From Littorina saxatilis (Eukaryota > Mollusca > Gastropoda > Littorinimorpha > Littorinidae), in contig NC_090251.1 in the NCBI RefSeq assembly GCF_037325665.1, positions 22,676,898 through 22,740,897 of the forward strand: DNA of 64,000 nt. The letters run 5' to 3'. Within the stretch, counting starts at the first letter, position 1. Each line of letters opens with the position of its first letter. Both the position numbers and the translations under genes were made by a program. The notes below the pieces were generated by a model. The model was not told the DNA's origin and searched no databases. It saw only the letters and a list, made by a program, of their open reading frames with translations. Shown piece by piece: positions 32,290 to 44,557 of this stretch.

Positions 32290-34137
32290 GTAAGAGACTG
32301 AAAATACTGTGGGAGATGATCACACAAACCGTTTACTTGTATTTCTATGCAAAGATAAATCATGGATGAATAATATTGAAGATGATTCCAGTAGATAGAA
32401 AATGGTATATGTCATTGTCTGTTGTGTGGCCATGTGGTCTTGAGTTTGGGAGAAACCTGTGTGAGGTATCGGAAAGAGTTCTGTGGTTTGAAATGTTATG
32501 TTTGTAATTTGTATCAAGTTTCTCTGTTGGTTACTATTTGTATTTGTCACTTTGTGATGGGAGAAAATACATGTTGAGGAGTCTGATTTTGACTGATGGA
32601 GTTGGGACTTATAGGACTGTTCAGTTTGATGCGAGTGGAATCACATTTGTGTTAGTGTATGCTGATACAGTTCTTTTGTGACACTGTGTACAGTATGGCT
32701 GAGTAAGATAAGGCTGAAATGTATTTTAGTCATATCAAAGAAGAATTTGAGGCATTAAGTGTTTTGGTTCTTCTGTGAGTGGTGTATTTTTAATTCATCA
32801 CTAGTGGACGTAGTGACGTTTTGATTTGACTTTGTTGCACTTAGTCATATGCAACTCAAAACACAACTTCTTGTTCATGTTTAAAAGAAAGTTGTTATCA
32901 TAGATGGTGATTGAACATTTTCTTGTCAATGTTGATTCCTATGCCGTGCGTCACATGACATACTTTTCGGTTCTAAAGCGCTAAAGTTTTGTCATCAGTC
33001 ATAAGAGTTGTCTCGTTTTGTATTTGTATTCTAATCCTATGTTCTTATTGTCAGTTGTTTACTATTTACATTTGTTTTGTTATAGTGTGTTTATGAGTGT
33101 TATGCATTGTATTTTCAGGGGCACTTTTCCTACCTCCCATTCGGAGCTGCCATGCTTTAAGTGTTTTAGTTTATGTGTTTATCCTCAAGTGTTTAGTTTA
33201 GCTAATAGTTATTGTTTTTTACCGAAGTTGTGTATAAGGAAAGAATTGTTAGTGAAAGTGAAGAAAAGGTAATAAATGTTTAAAAGTAAATTACAGTGTG
33301 TTGCCTTGACGACTGTGTAGTAGTGAAAGTTGTTTGAGTGTTGATGTCGTGAAGAGTAAAACTCAGTCTTTGTAGAGTAGACTTTTTTCTAAGAAATCTC
33401 TTTTCCCGAACCCGACCTTATGTCCACTTAATACATTCCGGCGAAGTGACAAGGTTTAAATATAAAATTTGGCAATACGACTACTTGTAGTATTGGCAAG
33501 GTTTACACACATCTTGTGAATTTACGAGTACGCCGCTCCGCTGTAGAGTAAAGTTATGAATGGCGTTAAAAACCCGTGAGAAAAATCACGATGACAATTA
33601 CCAGTACAAAAGGCCATTCAACACTCGAAAGACGTAAACGTGTATCAGTGAGAAAATATGCAAATGATGACGTAATGATATTCCGACGGCCTTGTCCTGA
33701 TAGTTCCGGTTCCGGTGTTGGCGTTAAGTACAGGAAACTGTGTAGTCCCGGCCACAGGCAGTTCAACTGCGAAATTCTATTGACCTCAGAAATGATACTC
33801 CTTTGATTTTTCAGGATGTTTTGTGCTTTTGTCGCCGTCTTTGTCAACAAGACACTATCTTTGTCGATTTTATTTTTAGTGGCAGATTGCATTAAGTGTT
33901 TCGCAACGGCACGCGGAATTAAACTTTACGGTGATTATGATTGACATTCACGCAACAAAGTGAGGTCGATTTCACAACTCGGAATTCATTTTCAAGACTG
34001 TCCAACCCATTCATTTTAATTTGGGGTTTCAGTGTGCATAATCAAGCTAGATGTGTCAACTCAGTGATCACATATAAACTGTATAGCCGGGAGGGGGAAC
34101 AAAGATTAGGCTAGGCCATGGGGGTGTGGAGACAAAC

Positions 34138-34226
34138 ATGGATGAGCACTTCAGTGTAGCAGTTTTGGCGACACAGCAAGCAGAACTTGCTACAACGGAG
34201 TTTTGTGGAAGACTCTTTAAATTCAG
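34138..34226 (+). other. possible first coding exon
   Basis: ATG in good context (AACATGG) opens MDEHFSVAVLATQQAELATT then EFCGRLFKF, ending at AG/GTCAGTC. It resembles a first exon, but no family is recognised and no second exon is found before the next repeats. Confidence 0.2.
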
Positions 34227-34267
34227 GTCAGTCTTAATCCACTCGCGTCAAGTAACTGCACTGAGAT

Positions 34268-34410
34268 GAGACAGGCTATTTGGAATCTGCGACAGGCTAT
34301 CTGGGATGATTTGCGACAAGCTATACAATCTGCCACAGGCTATTTGGGATATATGCGACAAACTATCTGGGGTTGACGACTGACAAGCTAATGCGATCTG
34401 CGACATCTTA
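34268..34410 (+). repeat. degenerate minisatellite
   Basis: Variants of GCGACAGGCTATTTGGGAT recur about six times at 16-30 bp spacing (GACAGGCTATTTGGAATCTG, GACAGGCTATCTGGGATG, CACAGGCTATTTGGGATA and similar). Confidence 0.7.
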
Positions 34411-34847
34411 AGACAATTAGCCTATACTTTGCCGTGCCCAGCATGGAAAACGTATCCCGGAGATCAAACACTTGTTGGAGAAGTGAGAGTTGGACAAGGA
34501 GTGACAGGGAAACAGATTTTACTCGGTAGCCTGTCACACCTGATTCATCACAAACGTGACCAAAGGCATGACTACCTTTTGATAAGCGAAGAGCATCCGC
34601 AACAATCTGTACCCTCCTCCCCATCCTCTCCCGCTACCTCCCTTACTCTGCCAGCCTCATCTCTCCATAGCATTTGTTCCTCCTCAGTACCCGCCCAATC
34701 CCTCCCCGATATTTCCCAACACTGGCTTACGCACGTTCCCAACAAAATGTGCAACACTTGAATAAAAGGGTTTGCACAACTAACAATCGCAAAGATGAGG
34801 AGAGCAGCGTTTCCTCCCACTGAACTGAATGACACATGGCGGGTTAT

Positions 34848-34988
34848 GGCACTCGGTGCACTTTCACCCCCCTCCAGCTCAAAAACAAAAGAGGGAGACA
34901 AAAATCTGACCTACACAAATCTGATTTTTTTCCTCTCTCCCTCTTTTGTTTTTGACCTGGAGGGGGGGTGAACGTGCACCTAATGCCA
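34848..34988. mobile_element. foldback MITE, about 141 bp
   Basis: The left arm begins GGCACTCGGTGCACTTTCAC and includes CTCAAAAACAAAAGAGGGAG. The right arm is its near-complement, ending GAACGTGCACCTAATGCC. The loop is only about ten bases, so the whole element is one long hairpin. Confidence 0.75.
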
Positions 34989-35298
34989 TGTCCGGGGGGC
35001 ATGCACCCGGACATTCGCCCCCCCCCCCCCCCCTATATTCTCTTTTACTTGGGGATTTGGTAAGCTGATTCCGTGGCAATTTCTCAGCTCTGATAGCACC
35101 AGAAGCACCATTTTGCTTCTTCGGACAAATACAATGTCCCCCCCCCCCCTCCTATAGCAGTCTCGGGCGCCCTTCGCGCCCTCGATTTACACTTTTACGT
35201 TCTAAGTGCACTCCCTCTAACAAACTAACTGATCCGCCCCCGATCCTCAATCTTGCTTGACTGCAGCACTCTTCTTTGTTTTGTTTTTGTGTGCATAT

Positions 35299-35350
35299 TT
35301 TTCATGCCATTTTTCATGCCATTTTTCATGCCATTTTTCATGCCATTTTT
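35299..35350 (+). repeat. 12 bp tandem repeat, four units
   Basis: The unit CATGCCATTTTT repeats four times without a mismatch. From 35,680 to 35,890 a looser repetition of CAAGTTCATCGT-like words at about 40 bp spacing is visible. No gene is seen from 34,990 to 36,000. Confidence 0.85.
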
Positions 35351-36000
35351 CGACATTTTGCTCAAAACTTCATTCTCAACTCACCACATGTATCAGGTGG
35401 GTTTTTTTATTCTGAATTTTGGTACGTCATCAGTCTGTCTGGTTTTGAATGTGTGCGTCCATTCATAATGACCACGACATGCGGACTATACATGAAACCA
35501 GGATGTTGATTTTTGGTATGTGTCCAACTAGAGCGATAGTCCTGGCCGTTGTAATAGCCTGATCATGATCAGATCTGAGATTGTGAGAAACTGTGTCTTT
35601 AATAACAAAGGCTCATGTTGATATAGATTTTTTCGACATGTCTGTTATCATTTGCTAACAGTCAGCATATAATATAAGAAATAACTATAATGATATTTGT
35701 GCCTCAGTATTTATCATCACTGTTTGTAGTTACTTGCATCAAGTATATCGTGTTCACCAGAACTTGCGCCAAGTGCCAAGTTCATCGTTTTCATCATTAA
35801 TGGAACCTGTGACAAGTTAATCGTGTTCATTACTGGAGCCAACATGGAGTTCGTCGTGTTTATGATTACTGTAATCAATGCCAAGTTCATCGAAAACAAT
35901 GATTGGATATAAGTCAAGCACTGCCTGGCTTTTATCCGTTTTTATAGGAACATTCCGCTTTTCATGTCTGATCACAGAGAAAATCGGTGTCAGTTTTCCC

Positions 36001-36386
36001 TACCCCCCGCGGGCTAGGGGGAGTCCCATATTGGTTGGGAGGAGAAAGAATTTACCCGATGCTCCCCAGCATGTCGTAAAAGGCGAATAACGGATTCTGT
36101 TTCTCCTTTTACCCTTGTTAAGTGTTTCTTGTATAGAATATAGTCAATTTTTGTAAAGATTTTAGTCAAGCAGTATGTAAGAAATGTTAAGTCCTTTGTA
36201 CTGGAAACTTGCATTCTCCCAGTAAGGTAATATACGTTGCAAGCCCCTGGAGCAAATTTTTGATTAGTGCTTTTGTGAACAAGAAACAATTGACAAGTGG
36301 CTCTATCCCATCTTCCTCCTTTCCCCGTCGCGATATAACCCTTCGTGGTTGAAAACGACGTTAAACACCAAATAAAGAAAGTAAAG
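36001..36386 (+). mobile_element. SINE (Nin/Meta-type core), copy 1
   Basis: The copy starts TACCCCCCGCGGGCTAGGGG and carries the core GATGCTCCCCAGCATGTCGT and AAAGGCGAATAACGGATTCT. It ends GAAAACGACGTTAAACACC then AAATAAAGAAAG. The same element stands at 52,411-52,778 with high identity. The AAGGCGA-TAACGG core and terminal tail recall molluscan SINEs with conserved central domains; the family name is from memory. Confidence 0.7.
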
Positions 36387-36954
36387 TCAGTTTTCCCGAT
36401 CTGAGCACAGGGGAAAAAAAAACTTTCCCAAGACTTGTGCATTTGGTTCCACCCAATATGTGACCGGTGCGTCCCGCTAGCGCTACGTGTCCTTTGTGCC
36501 ACGTATCATATGTGACACTACAGTGCTGCGTCATAATAATGACTGGTAATGTAAGTGTCTGCATGCCCACTTAAAACAGCGCAACTGAACGTCACGCCCT
36601 TTTTGCCAGTGCTGCGATATGCAGAATCTATATTCTCAAACTTAAAGACTAAAACTCTCCCACCTGTTAGTACGGATGGTTTGGATAAAATTTCTAAAGG
36701 AAGAGCGAGGAGAGAAACGTCTGCATGGCTGCCGGAACAAACACGATATGGTTGTTCCGGTCATGCGCATCTCACAGATCTCGCAGTTTCTGGAAACTAC
36801 TAGAAATGGAATTTTAAAAATAACGACACCCATCACTGCGCCTGGGAAAGGATTTCCCCTTTCTTTGTGGAATTCTGCATATTTCAAAGTGGAAATATGT
36901 AACCAAAAGTCTTATAACTGCTGCTGACTGAATGCAAACTCATGTCCACGTAAT

Positions 36955-37108
36955 AATCACAGCCGTACCATTCTCACGCGTCGCGTTAATATTGCTTTGT
37001 GTAGTAGGTCTCTCCACAGATGAATGACATGATCTTACAAGTTCATACTATCCTTCATGGGCTCTGTCGACGCCGTTTTTAACCGCTTCCTTCCCTTTAT
37101 ATTATAAA
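36955..37108 (+). repeat. repeat shared inverted with 56,040-56,185
   Basis: TAATATTGCTTTGTGTAGTA, GGTCTCTCCACAG, CATGATCTTACAAGTTCATA, GGGCTCTGTCGACGCCG and CCGCTTCCTTCCCTTTATAT match the reverse complement of 56,040-56,185 closely. No coding capacity is seen. The flanking 36,387-36,954 and 37,109-37,500 hold no recognisable gene. Confidence 0.7.
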
Positions 37109-37503
37109 CCGGCCATGGGGCGTCGTCATCCCAAACGAAATCTTTTGAAAAATCTCAAAAAACGTTTGGAATTCTGGGTAGGGAAATCCTTTTGTGAATG
37201 ACGTCAGCGCCTTTCGGCGATTGGTCAATGCTTTTCGGAACTGGAGTGCTAACATAATGTCGGTCACACATGAAATTAATGCTGTTTGAGTTTGGTTTCC
37301 AAACTGATACGAAATGAACGGGAGCAAAGCGTCACTTATCAACTTAACTTACCTCGAACAGTGAGATCAACAGAACATACAGTACACAAAATTAATTAGA
37401 AAGGAACGACTCGGACACCGACGAGTCGATACGGATCCCCATGCTCGAGAACTCACGTGAAATATTCAAATACAAATTTCTGTTTTTACCTCAGAAGACA
37501 GTG

Positions 37504-37580
37504 AGCCCGGTTATCTTAGTCTGTAGAGCGCCGGATCAGTAATTCGTTACGTTTGCGGTCACGGCGGTTCGAATCTCTTA
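37504..37580 (+). repeat. tRNA-like SINE head
   Basis: GAGCCCGGTTATCTTAGTCT then GTAGAGCG resembles a tRNA D-arm with A box. GGCGGTTCGAATCTC about 40 bp later is a B box. The anticodon region is too long and the acceptor stem does not close, so it is a tRNA-derived SINE head rather than a tRNA gene. The stretch 37,581-38,090 has no gene. Confidence 0.5.
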
Positions 37581-38090
37581 GCAGGCAAGAACATTTTTCA
37601 AACTTGTTCTTTATTTTTTGAACTCTTACTTCTTGTATTTTTATTCATGTTTCTTTATTCCAAAAGTTTTGAGTGATGTATTGGAGATCACAGTTATCAA
37701 AGGGTTGCATGATTATTGAGTAGTTCCAGTGAACGATTTCCCAGAATTACGTATTCTGTTTTTAATAACATCGGCTTTTCGGAAGAGCCCAGTGGGCAAT
37801 GATATCGCTGCGCGTCGACTGCATGTAATGGTCTTTAAATACTTCTGCTTAATGTACTTCTGATCTTTTGCAAACACTCCCCTGCAGCTCGTGTGGTAAA
37901 TGCAACGTAAGGGAAGGGCCTGGCTCCTTATATTTACCACCCCCTGTTCTGAAAAACTAACGGTGCTAGAGTGCTCAAAACAATTTAATTCGCTGTGTTT
38001 ACCCTCTCTTTATAACTTGCACGTGGCAAAATAGTTGACGACTTAAACGCAGGGCCGGATCCCCCCCGGCCTTTAAAACAAAAAAATTAA

Positions 38091-38843
38091 CAAGTCGCGT
38101 AAGGCGAAAATACAACATTTGGTCAAGTAGCTGTCGAACTCACAGAATGAAACTGAACGCAATGCAACTCGTAGCATCGTCAGTCCACCGCTCATGGCAA
38201 AGGCAGTGAAATTGACAAGAAGAGCGGGGTAGTAGTTGCGCTGAGAAGGATAGCACGCTTTTCTGTACCTCTCTTCGTTTTAACTTTCTGAGCGTGTTTT
38301 CAATCCAAACATATCATATCTATATGTTTTTGGAATCAGGAACCGGCAAGGAATAAGATGAAAGTGTTTTTAAATTGATTTCGAAAATTTAATTTTGATC
38401 ATAATTTTTATATTTTTAATTTTCAGAGCTTGTTTTTAATCCAAATATAACATACTTATATGTTTTTGGAATGAGAAAATGATGGAGAATAAGATGAACG
38501 TAAATGTGGATCGTTTTATGAAAAAATTAATATTTTTACAATTTTCAGATTTTTAATGACCAAAGTCATTAATTAATTTTTAAGCCACCAAGCTGAAATG
38601 CAATACCGAAGTCCGGGCTTCGTCGGAGATTGCTTGACCAAAATTTCAACCAATTTGGTTGAAAAATGAGAGCGTGACAGTGCCGCCTCAACTTTCACGA
38701 AAAGCCGGATATGACGTCATCAAAGACATTTATCAAAAAAATGAAAAAAACGTCTGAGGATATCATACCCAGGAACTCTCATGTCAAATTTCATAAAGAT
38801 CGGTCCAGTAGTTTAGTCTGAATCGCTCTACACACACACACAC

Positions 38844-38874
<31 letters not shown>

Positions 38875-38948
38875 CACATACACCACGACCCTCGTCTCGA
38901 TTCCCCCCTCTATGTTAAAACATTTAGTCAAAACTTGACTAAATGTAA
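38091..38948 (+). repeat. HINE/DINE-like element, tandem copy 1
   Basis: The copy begins CAAGTCGCGTAAGGCGAAAA and carries GTCAAGTAGCTGTCGAACTC, two ATATGTTTTTGGAAT blocks, GATATGACGTCATCAAAGAC, then a CA/CAGA microsatellite, and ends with the near-palindrome TTTAGTCAAAACTTGACTAA. A left subterminal inverted piece, an internal microsatellite and a 3' hairpin are the layout of Helentron-associated elements. Confidence 0.75.
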
Positions 38949-39703
38949 CAAGTCGCGTAAGGCGAAAATACAATATTTAGTCAAGTAGCTGTCGAACTCA
39001 CAGAATGAAACTGAACGCAATGCAATTTTTCAGCAAGACCGTATACTCATAGCATCGTCAGTCCACCGTTCAGGCAGTGAAATTGACAAGAAGAGCGGTT
39101 TAGTAGTTGCGCTGAGAAGGATAGCACGCTTTTCTATACCTCTCTTCGTTTTAACTTTCTGAGCGTGTTTTTAATCCAAACATATCATATCTATATGTTT
39201 TTGGAATCAGGAACCGACAAGGAATAAGATGAAAGTGTTTTTAAATTGATTTCGACAATTTAATTTTGATAATAATTTTTATATATTTAATTTTCAGAGC
39301 TTGTTTTTAATTCAAATATAACATATTTATATGTTTTTGGAATCAGCAAATGATGGAAAATAAGATAAACGTAAATTTGGATCGTTTTATAAATTTTTAT
39401 TTTTTTTTACAATTTTCAGATTTTTAATGACCAAAGTCATAAATTAATTTTTAAGCCACCAAGCTGAAATGCAATACCGAAGTCCGGGCTTTGTCGAAGA
39501 TTACTTGACCAAAATTTCAACCAATTTGGTTGAAAAATGAGGGCGTGACAGTGCCGCCTCAACTTTCACGAAAAGCCGGATATGACGTCATCAAAGACAT
39601 TTATCGAAAAAAGGAGAAAAACGTTCGGGGATATCAATCCCAGGAACTCTCATGTCAAATTTCATAAAGATTGGCCCATTAGTTTGGTCTGAATCGCTCT
39701 ACA

Positions 39704-39802
<99 letters not shown>

Positions 39803-39869
39803 CACGACCCTCGTTTCGATTCCCCCTCGATGTTAAAATATTTAGTCAAAACTTGACTAAATATAAAAA
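38949..39869 (+). repeat. HINE/DINE-like element, tandem copy 2
   Basis: This copy directly abuts copy 1 head to tail. Its microsatellite is expanded to (GCAC)n about 39,705-39,760 then (CA)n to about 39,796, unlike copies 1 and 3, which carry CAGA runs. The rest is about 90% or more alike by eye. Confidence 0.8.
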
Positions 39870-40735
39870 CAAGTCGCGTAAGGCGAAAATACAATATTTA
39901 GTCAAGTAGCTGTCGAACTCACAGAATGAAACTGAACGCAACGCAACGCAGCAAGACCGTATACTCGTAGCATCGTCACTCCACCGCCCGTGGCAAAGGC
40001 TGTGCCCGTGGAATTGACAAGAAGAGCGGGGTATTCGTTGCGCTAAGAAGGATAGCACGCTTTTCTGTACCTCTCTTCGTTTTAACTTTCTGAGTGTGTT
40101 TTTAATCCAAACATATCATATCTATATATTTTTGGAATCAGGAACCGACAAGGAATAAGATGAAAGTGTTTTTGAATTGATTTCGAAAAAAAAATTTTGA
40201 TAATAATTTTTATATATTTAATTTTCAGAGCTTGTTTTTAATCCGAATATAACATATTTATATGTTTTTGGAATCAGCAAATGATGGAGAATAAGATAAA
40301 CGTAAATTTGGATCGTTTTATAAATTTTTTTTTTTTTTTACAATTTTCAGATTTTTAATGACCAAAGTCATTAATCAATTTTTAAGCCACCAAGCTGAAA
40401 TGCAATACCGAACCCCGGGCTTCGTCGAAGATTACTTGACCAAAATTTCAACCAATTTGGTTGAAAAATGAGGGCGTGACAGTGCCGCCTCAACTTTCAC
40501 GAAAAGCCGGATATGACGTCATCAAAGACATTTATCAAAAAAATGAAAAAAACGTTCGGGGATTTCATACCCAGGAACTCTCATGTCAAATTTCATAAAG
40601 ATCGGTCCAGTAGTTTAGTCTGAATCGCTCTACACACACACACACACAGACAGACAGACAGACGCACATACACCACGACCCTCGTTTCGATTCCCCCTCG
40701 ATGTTAAAATATTTAGTCAAAACTTGACTAAATGT
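39870..40735 (+). repeat. HINE/DINE-like element, tandem copy 3
   Basis: The third head-to-tail copy ends at ACTTGACTAAATGTAAAAAG. The junction CTAAATATAAAAACAAGTCG shows the repeat start following the previous repeat end with only a few A residues between. Confidence 0.8.
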
Positions 40736-40784
40736 AAAAAGGAGAAAAAAAAAGAATTAAATAAAAGAATTTGAAAATAAAGAA

Positions 40785-41225
40785 AAACTGATTCTCAGAT
40801 TGCACAAGATTGCTCCATTTTCCTTGATTTTTATCAAAATTGTCCGGGGGGGCATGCCCCCAGACCCCCTAGAAGTCGGCCTTTGTCTTCTAAGTGACGG
40901 TTATGGAAAGTAGTAGGGTAATTTGTTGGCTCAGGTTGCACCACATCGGTCAATTGTCCTTGTTTTAATCTAAATTTGCCTTCTTAAATGCACTTTTGGG
41001 AAGGTGTATTAGGGGAAGTTTCTGGGCTCAGATTGCACCAGATTGCTCCATATTCATTGGGTTTTTTTTTTTTATCAAATAGGATGTTCGAATGCTTCGC
41101 GCTCTCAACTAAACGCTTCGCGTCGTCGAAATGTCCCTAAAAGAATTCTGGAACTCACCCCACCCCCCCCCCCCCCCCCCCCCCCACCCCTTAAAAATGA
41201 TGTGATCCGCCCCTGAAACGGACTA
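40785..41225 (+). repeat. diverged repeat with TCAGATTGCACCAGATTGCTC words
   Basis: CTCAGATTGCACAAGATTGC, TCAGGTTGCACCACATCGG and CTCAGATTGCACCAGATTGC recur at about 115-130 bp spacing, with GGGGGGGCATGCCCCC and a C run at 41,161-41,186. A related stretch lies at 35,090-35,220. From 41,226 to 42,720 there is no gene; a C run stands at 41,988-42,016. Confidence 0.45.
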
Positions 41226-41984
41226 GTTTCTGTCCTCAGACACAGCTTTTTACACACAAAATGTGTTGTATATGACAGCTAAGACTGTATTTGTGACATT
41301 TTAACAGTGTTGGTCCCGTCTTTCAAAGGCAAACAAACAATAATCTCAAAGCATGTGCGTGTCCCCTCATATGAACCACCTTTAACACATACAAGAAAAG
41401 AAAAGACGAGTTTGAGTCAGGCATTAAGAAGCTTGTTGAAAATAACCTATAACTAGCCCTCAAGCTTTCACAGAGTATAGCAATACGTCTTCTTCACATA
41501 AAAGTTCATAATTTCATAGAAACAAATAAATTTGCTGCATTTTTTTTAATTAGTCTGTCTTGCACACTGAGTTGTATCATGCTATTTTGAAGTATATGGG
41601 GCTTTTTACAATAATTCGTGATGTCCTCTTCACTGGTCCATATTTGGCGGTCAGGCTCCTAATACGGACCAATTGTGAATGTTTCTGTATCTTATTTTTT
41701 TCTGAATGTCTATCAAAACTAATTCGCTCTAATTAGGCCCAACAACCAGGCCCGAAAGGAAGCTTCTTCGCAAGAAAACAAGCTAGTTATCAGCGTGAAA
41801 TAAAAAATGGTCCATTACCCTATTTGGGCACTTTCCCCTATGCAGGGACGATTCATTTGATCATGGATGAAAAACTGCATAATTATCATGTAGGGACGAT
41901 TCATTTGACCCTGATGGTAAATTGCATGTTATGTGAGGACGATTCATTTGAATTTCAATCATTTTAAGAGACTTCAGGGCCTTT

Positions 41985-42018
<34 letters not shown>

Positions 42019-42733
42019 TCACTGCCTCCGCAGCCGTCCTTTTTGTTTTCAGATGTTTGTGTTCAGTTAGATATCTTGTACCGACATCTGAAGAAGAATG
42101 AAACACGATTTATGCCCAGTGAGCCCTGAGTAACCCAAGGTTATATTAGAGCTCATTGGTATTTGCCGGGGGACATCCGGTCTATATGTTCTATCCGGTC
42201 TATCCACCAATCGTTAGATCTCCTCATGCGTCATTGGCTAGCTGCTGTCAACCCTTGCCCATATGCGGACAGACCCCCCCCCCCCACTCATCCCCTGGGA
42301 AGCTCTTCTTCTCGTGCTTCTGGAGGATGAGTCTTTTTTAATTGACGTCGCGTCATTATTTCATTCTATTTTATCGATTTGTGTTTTCCTGATTCAGTCT
42401 GATATATGACACAGTGTAAACAGACATGTATTTAAATACACACACGCCCAATTAGTGCTTATTCAAAGATAGTGAGAGGGGGGGGGGAGATACACAGGCA
42501 AGTGAGAGAAAGACTGAGATAGAGTAAAAGAGAGAGAGGGTGGATAGGAAGATGGAGGGAATGAGTGGAGAAAAAGTGGCGGAGGGAGGGGGGGGTTTAG
42601 AAAGGTAGGGTGGGAAATGTGCATTGTATAGGATTGTTTTAGTGACGTATGAACGACGTGACGACCATCAGTGCATGAATAGCGCAATACTTACACTGAT
42701 ATCACGCAACCATCCATGTCTCAGTCTTTATAA

Positions 42734-42736
<3 letters not shown>

Positions 42737-42764
<28 letters not shown>

Positions 42765-42990
42765 AAAGTGTATTTATAATTATTGCGCCTATCCCTTACA
42801 AAAAACAAAAATATTTGGCTCTAAGCGCATTACAACATGTGTAGAGACTTGGTACAATCAAGTCTGACAAATACAATAACACAACATACAGTCGGTCTCT
42901 TTGGTAAAACTGGGAAAAGCAGCTTCGACATTTAAACACTGCTACTAAAAAATCCTCTAACAATGCATACTGCTTTACAATATGCATTTA
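42737..42990. repeat. non-LTR 3' end with ATA/AAT tail
   Basis: A run of AATAATAATAATAATAATAA precedes AGTGTATTTATAATTATTGC and TTTGGCTCTAAGCGCATTAC, a familiar 3' end of molluscan non-LTR elements in minus orientation (compare 4955-5105). Confidence 0.45.
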
Positions 42991-43284
42991 TGTATAAATA
43001 TAGTTAAAGAACATCGAGTTAATAGGAATTAGAAAAGGTTCTTATGATAAAACTATCCAGCGAACGACGAAGAAGAAGAAGAATAAAACTATCAATGTCA
43101 ATGTATAACAAGTCATTCAACGTAAATGGCCAAAGAACAACAACAAAGCAATGATGAGTTATACTCAATGGCTAATAACGAGGCAGAACTAAATAGTATC
43201 GACACAAGATTAAAACAAAACATATTCCTGGAGACACATTTATACATGTATCAAATAATCAATATCTATATATATATATATACG

Positions 43285-43289
43285 ACTAG

Positions 43290-43324
<35 letters not shown>

Positions 43325-43894
43325 GCGCGATGCGCGGCAAAGGTTCTCGATGGATCTGTTTCAAATTTGGTGATCATATTCAGGTACACCCTGGACACAA
43401 CCTGGTCGATATTTCAACACGTGCTCTCAGCGCGCAGCGCTGAACCAATTTTGGTTCCACCTCAGCTACCCGGGCCCCCATACCGACACACCAAAGCCAA
43501 AGTTCTCGGTGGATCTTTTTCAAATTTGGACACCGTATTCAGCTACACCCCGGACACAATATCATCGATGAGATATTTCAACACGTGCTCTCAGCGCGCA
43601 GCGCTGAACCGATTTTGGTTTTTGTGTTCATTTCACCATTCCCAGTAACTCTTATCTTCTCATCTTCTCCATGTTTTCAACGTTTACCTCCCTTCCTTCG
43701 TATGGTGCACTATAGTATGAGGGCATCTTCGGATATTCCCGGCGTTCTGTTACTATTTTTAGAAGGTCACCGCAGTGTCCAGAACGTAAATTGGACCCGT
43801 AAATTATCCTCACTGTAAAAGTGCAAAGGTCCAATCAATTTATAGCCACGCGAAAAATACACTGTCATCTATCTCTCTATAGATACGGCTTCTC

Positions 43895-43970
<76 letters not shown>

Positions 43971-44364
43971 TCTCTCTATGTGAGCAACACCTGGGGATTG
44001 GTCAGTTCTGTTTGTGATGTGGTCTGGCGGCTTTTGAGTAGTTTGTATGTACTGGCCTTCCTTTGAAAAGCATTAACAGTTCAAAAGGGCTTACAGATAA
44101 GCTCTAAATTGCTCAATCCTGTTTGAGTGGAGTTCGCCTCCAAAGGTGATTAACACGGTTACATTCGTCGACAAGGATGGGACTCGATATGGTCAGGAAT
44201 GGCATTATGGCCACTGAATCATTTTCGTGCTGTTCCCATTCCACGAATCTGGGAGGGACCTAAGCTTGGCGGGTCCATTGTTCGGACCCGGCGAAGCCGG
44301 CGTACGGCTCTAAGTACTTCTTCCCGGCGAAGCCGGCTACCCGGCGAAGCGGGTATTCATCTAG
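43285..44364 (+). mobile_element. Helitron-like non-autonomous element
   Basis: The element starts near GACTAGTGTCTGTCTGTCTG (exact 5' end uncertain). It contains two diverged copies of AAAGGTTCTCGATGGATC and of CACGTGCTCTCAGCGCGCAG, then CATTCCCAGTAACTCTT. It ends with TACCCGGCGAAGCGGGTA (hairpin, 44,338-44,355), TTCAT and CTAG (44,361-44,364) before T. A long GT run (about 43,900-43,969) lies inside. The end matches the inverted fragment at 19,900. Confidence 0.6.
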
Positions 44365-44392
44365 TACATAATACAGCCCTCGCACACTCGCA

Positions 44393-44557
44393 TATCCTTG
44401 GCATTCGATGTCATTAATCCAACAAATAAGCCCACAAACCAAAATGTGTCCCATAAAAATAAGCCCCAAAAATTGTCACTGAGGCACATTTGCAGTTTGT
44501 GGGCCACAAATTTGTGCCCTTATTTTGTTGGATTAATGACAACAAATGCCAAGGATA
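44393..44557. mobile_element. foldback MITE with 6 bp target duplication
   Basis: TATCCTTGGCATTCGATGTC with ATTAATCCAACAAATAAG is mirrored by CTTATTTTGTTGGATTAATG and AATGCCAAGGATA. CTCGCA flanks both sides (44,387-44,392 and 44,558-44,563). It has no coding potential. Confidence 0.75.

Noticed and set aside
33566-33892. Minus-strand 108-residue open frame
   Set aside because: No recognisable domain, no splice partners and AT-driven composition.
37504-37580. A functional tRNA gene
   Set aside because: A and B boxes are present but the anticodon arm is too long and the acceptor stem does not pair.
38820-38880. CRISPR-like spacing of short repeats (CAGA/CACA)
   Set aside because: Simple microsatellite inside a eukaryotic repeat; no spacers or cas genes.
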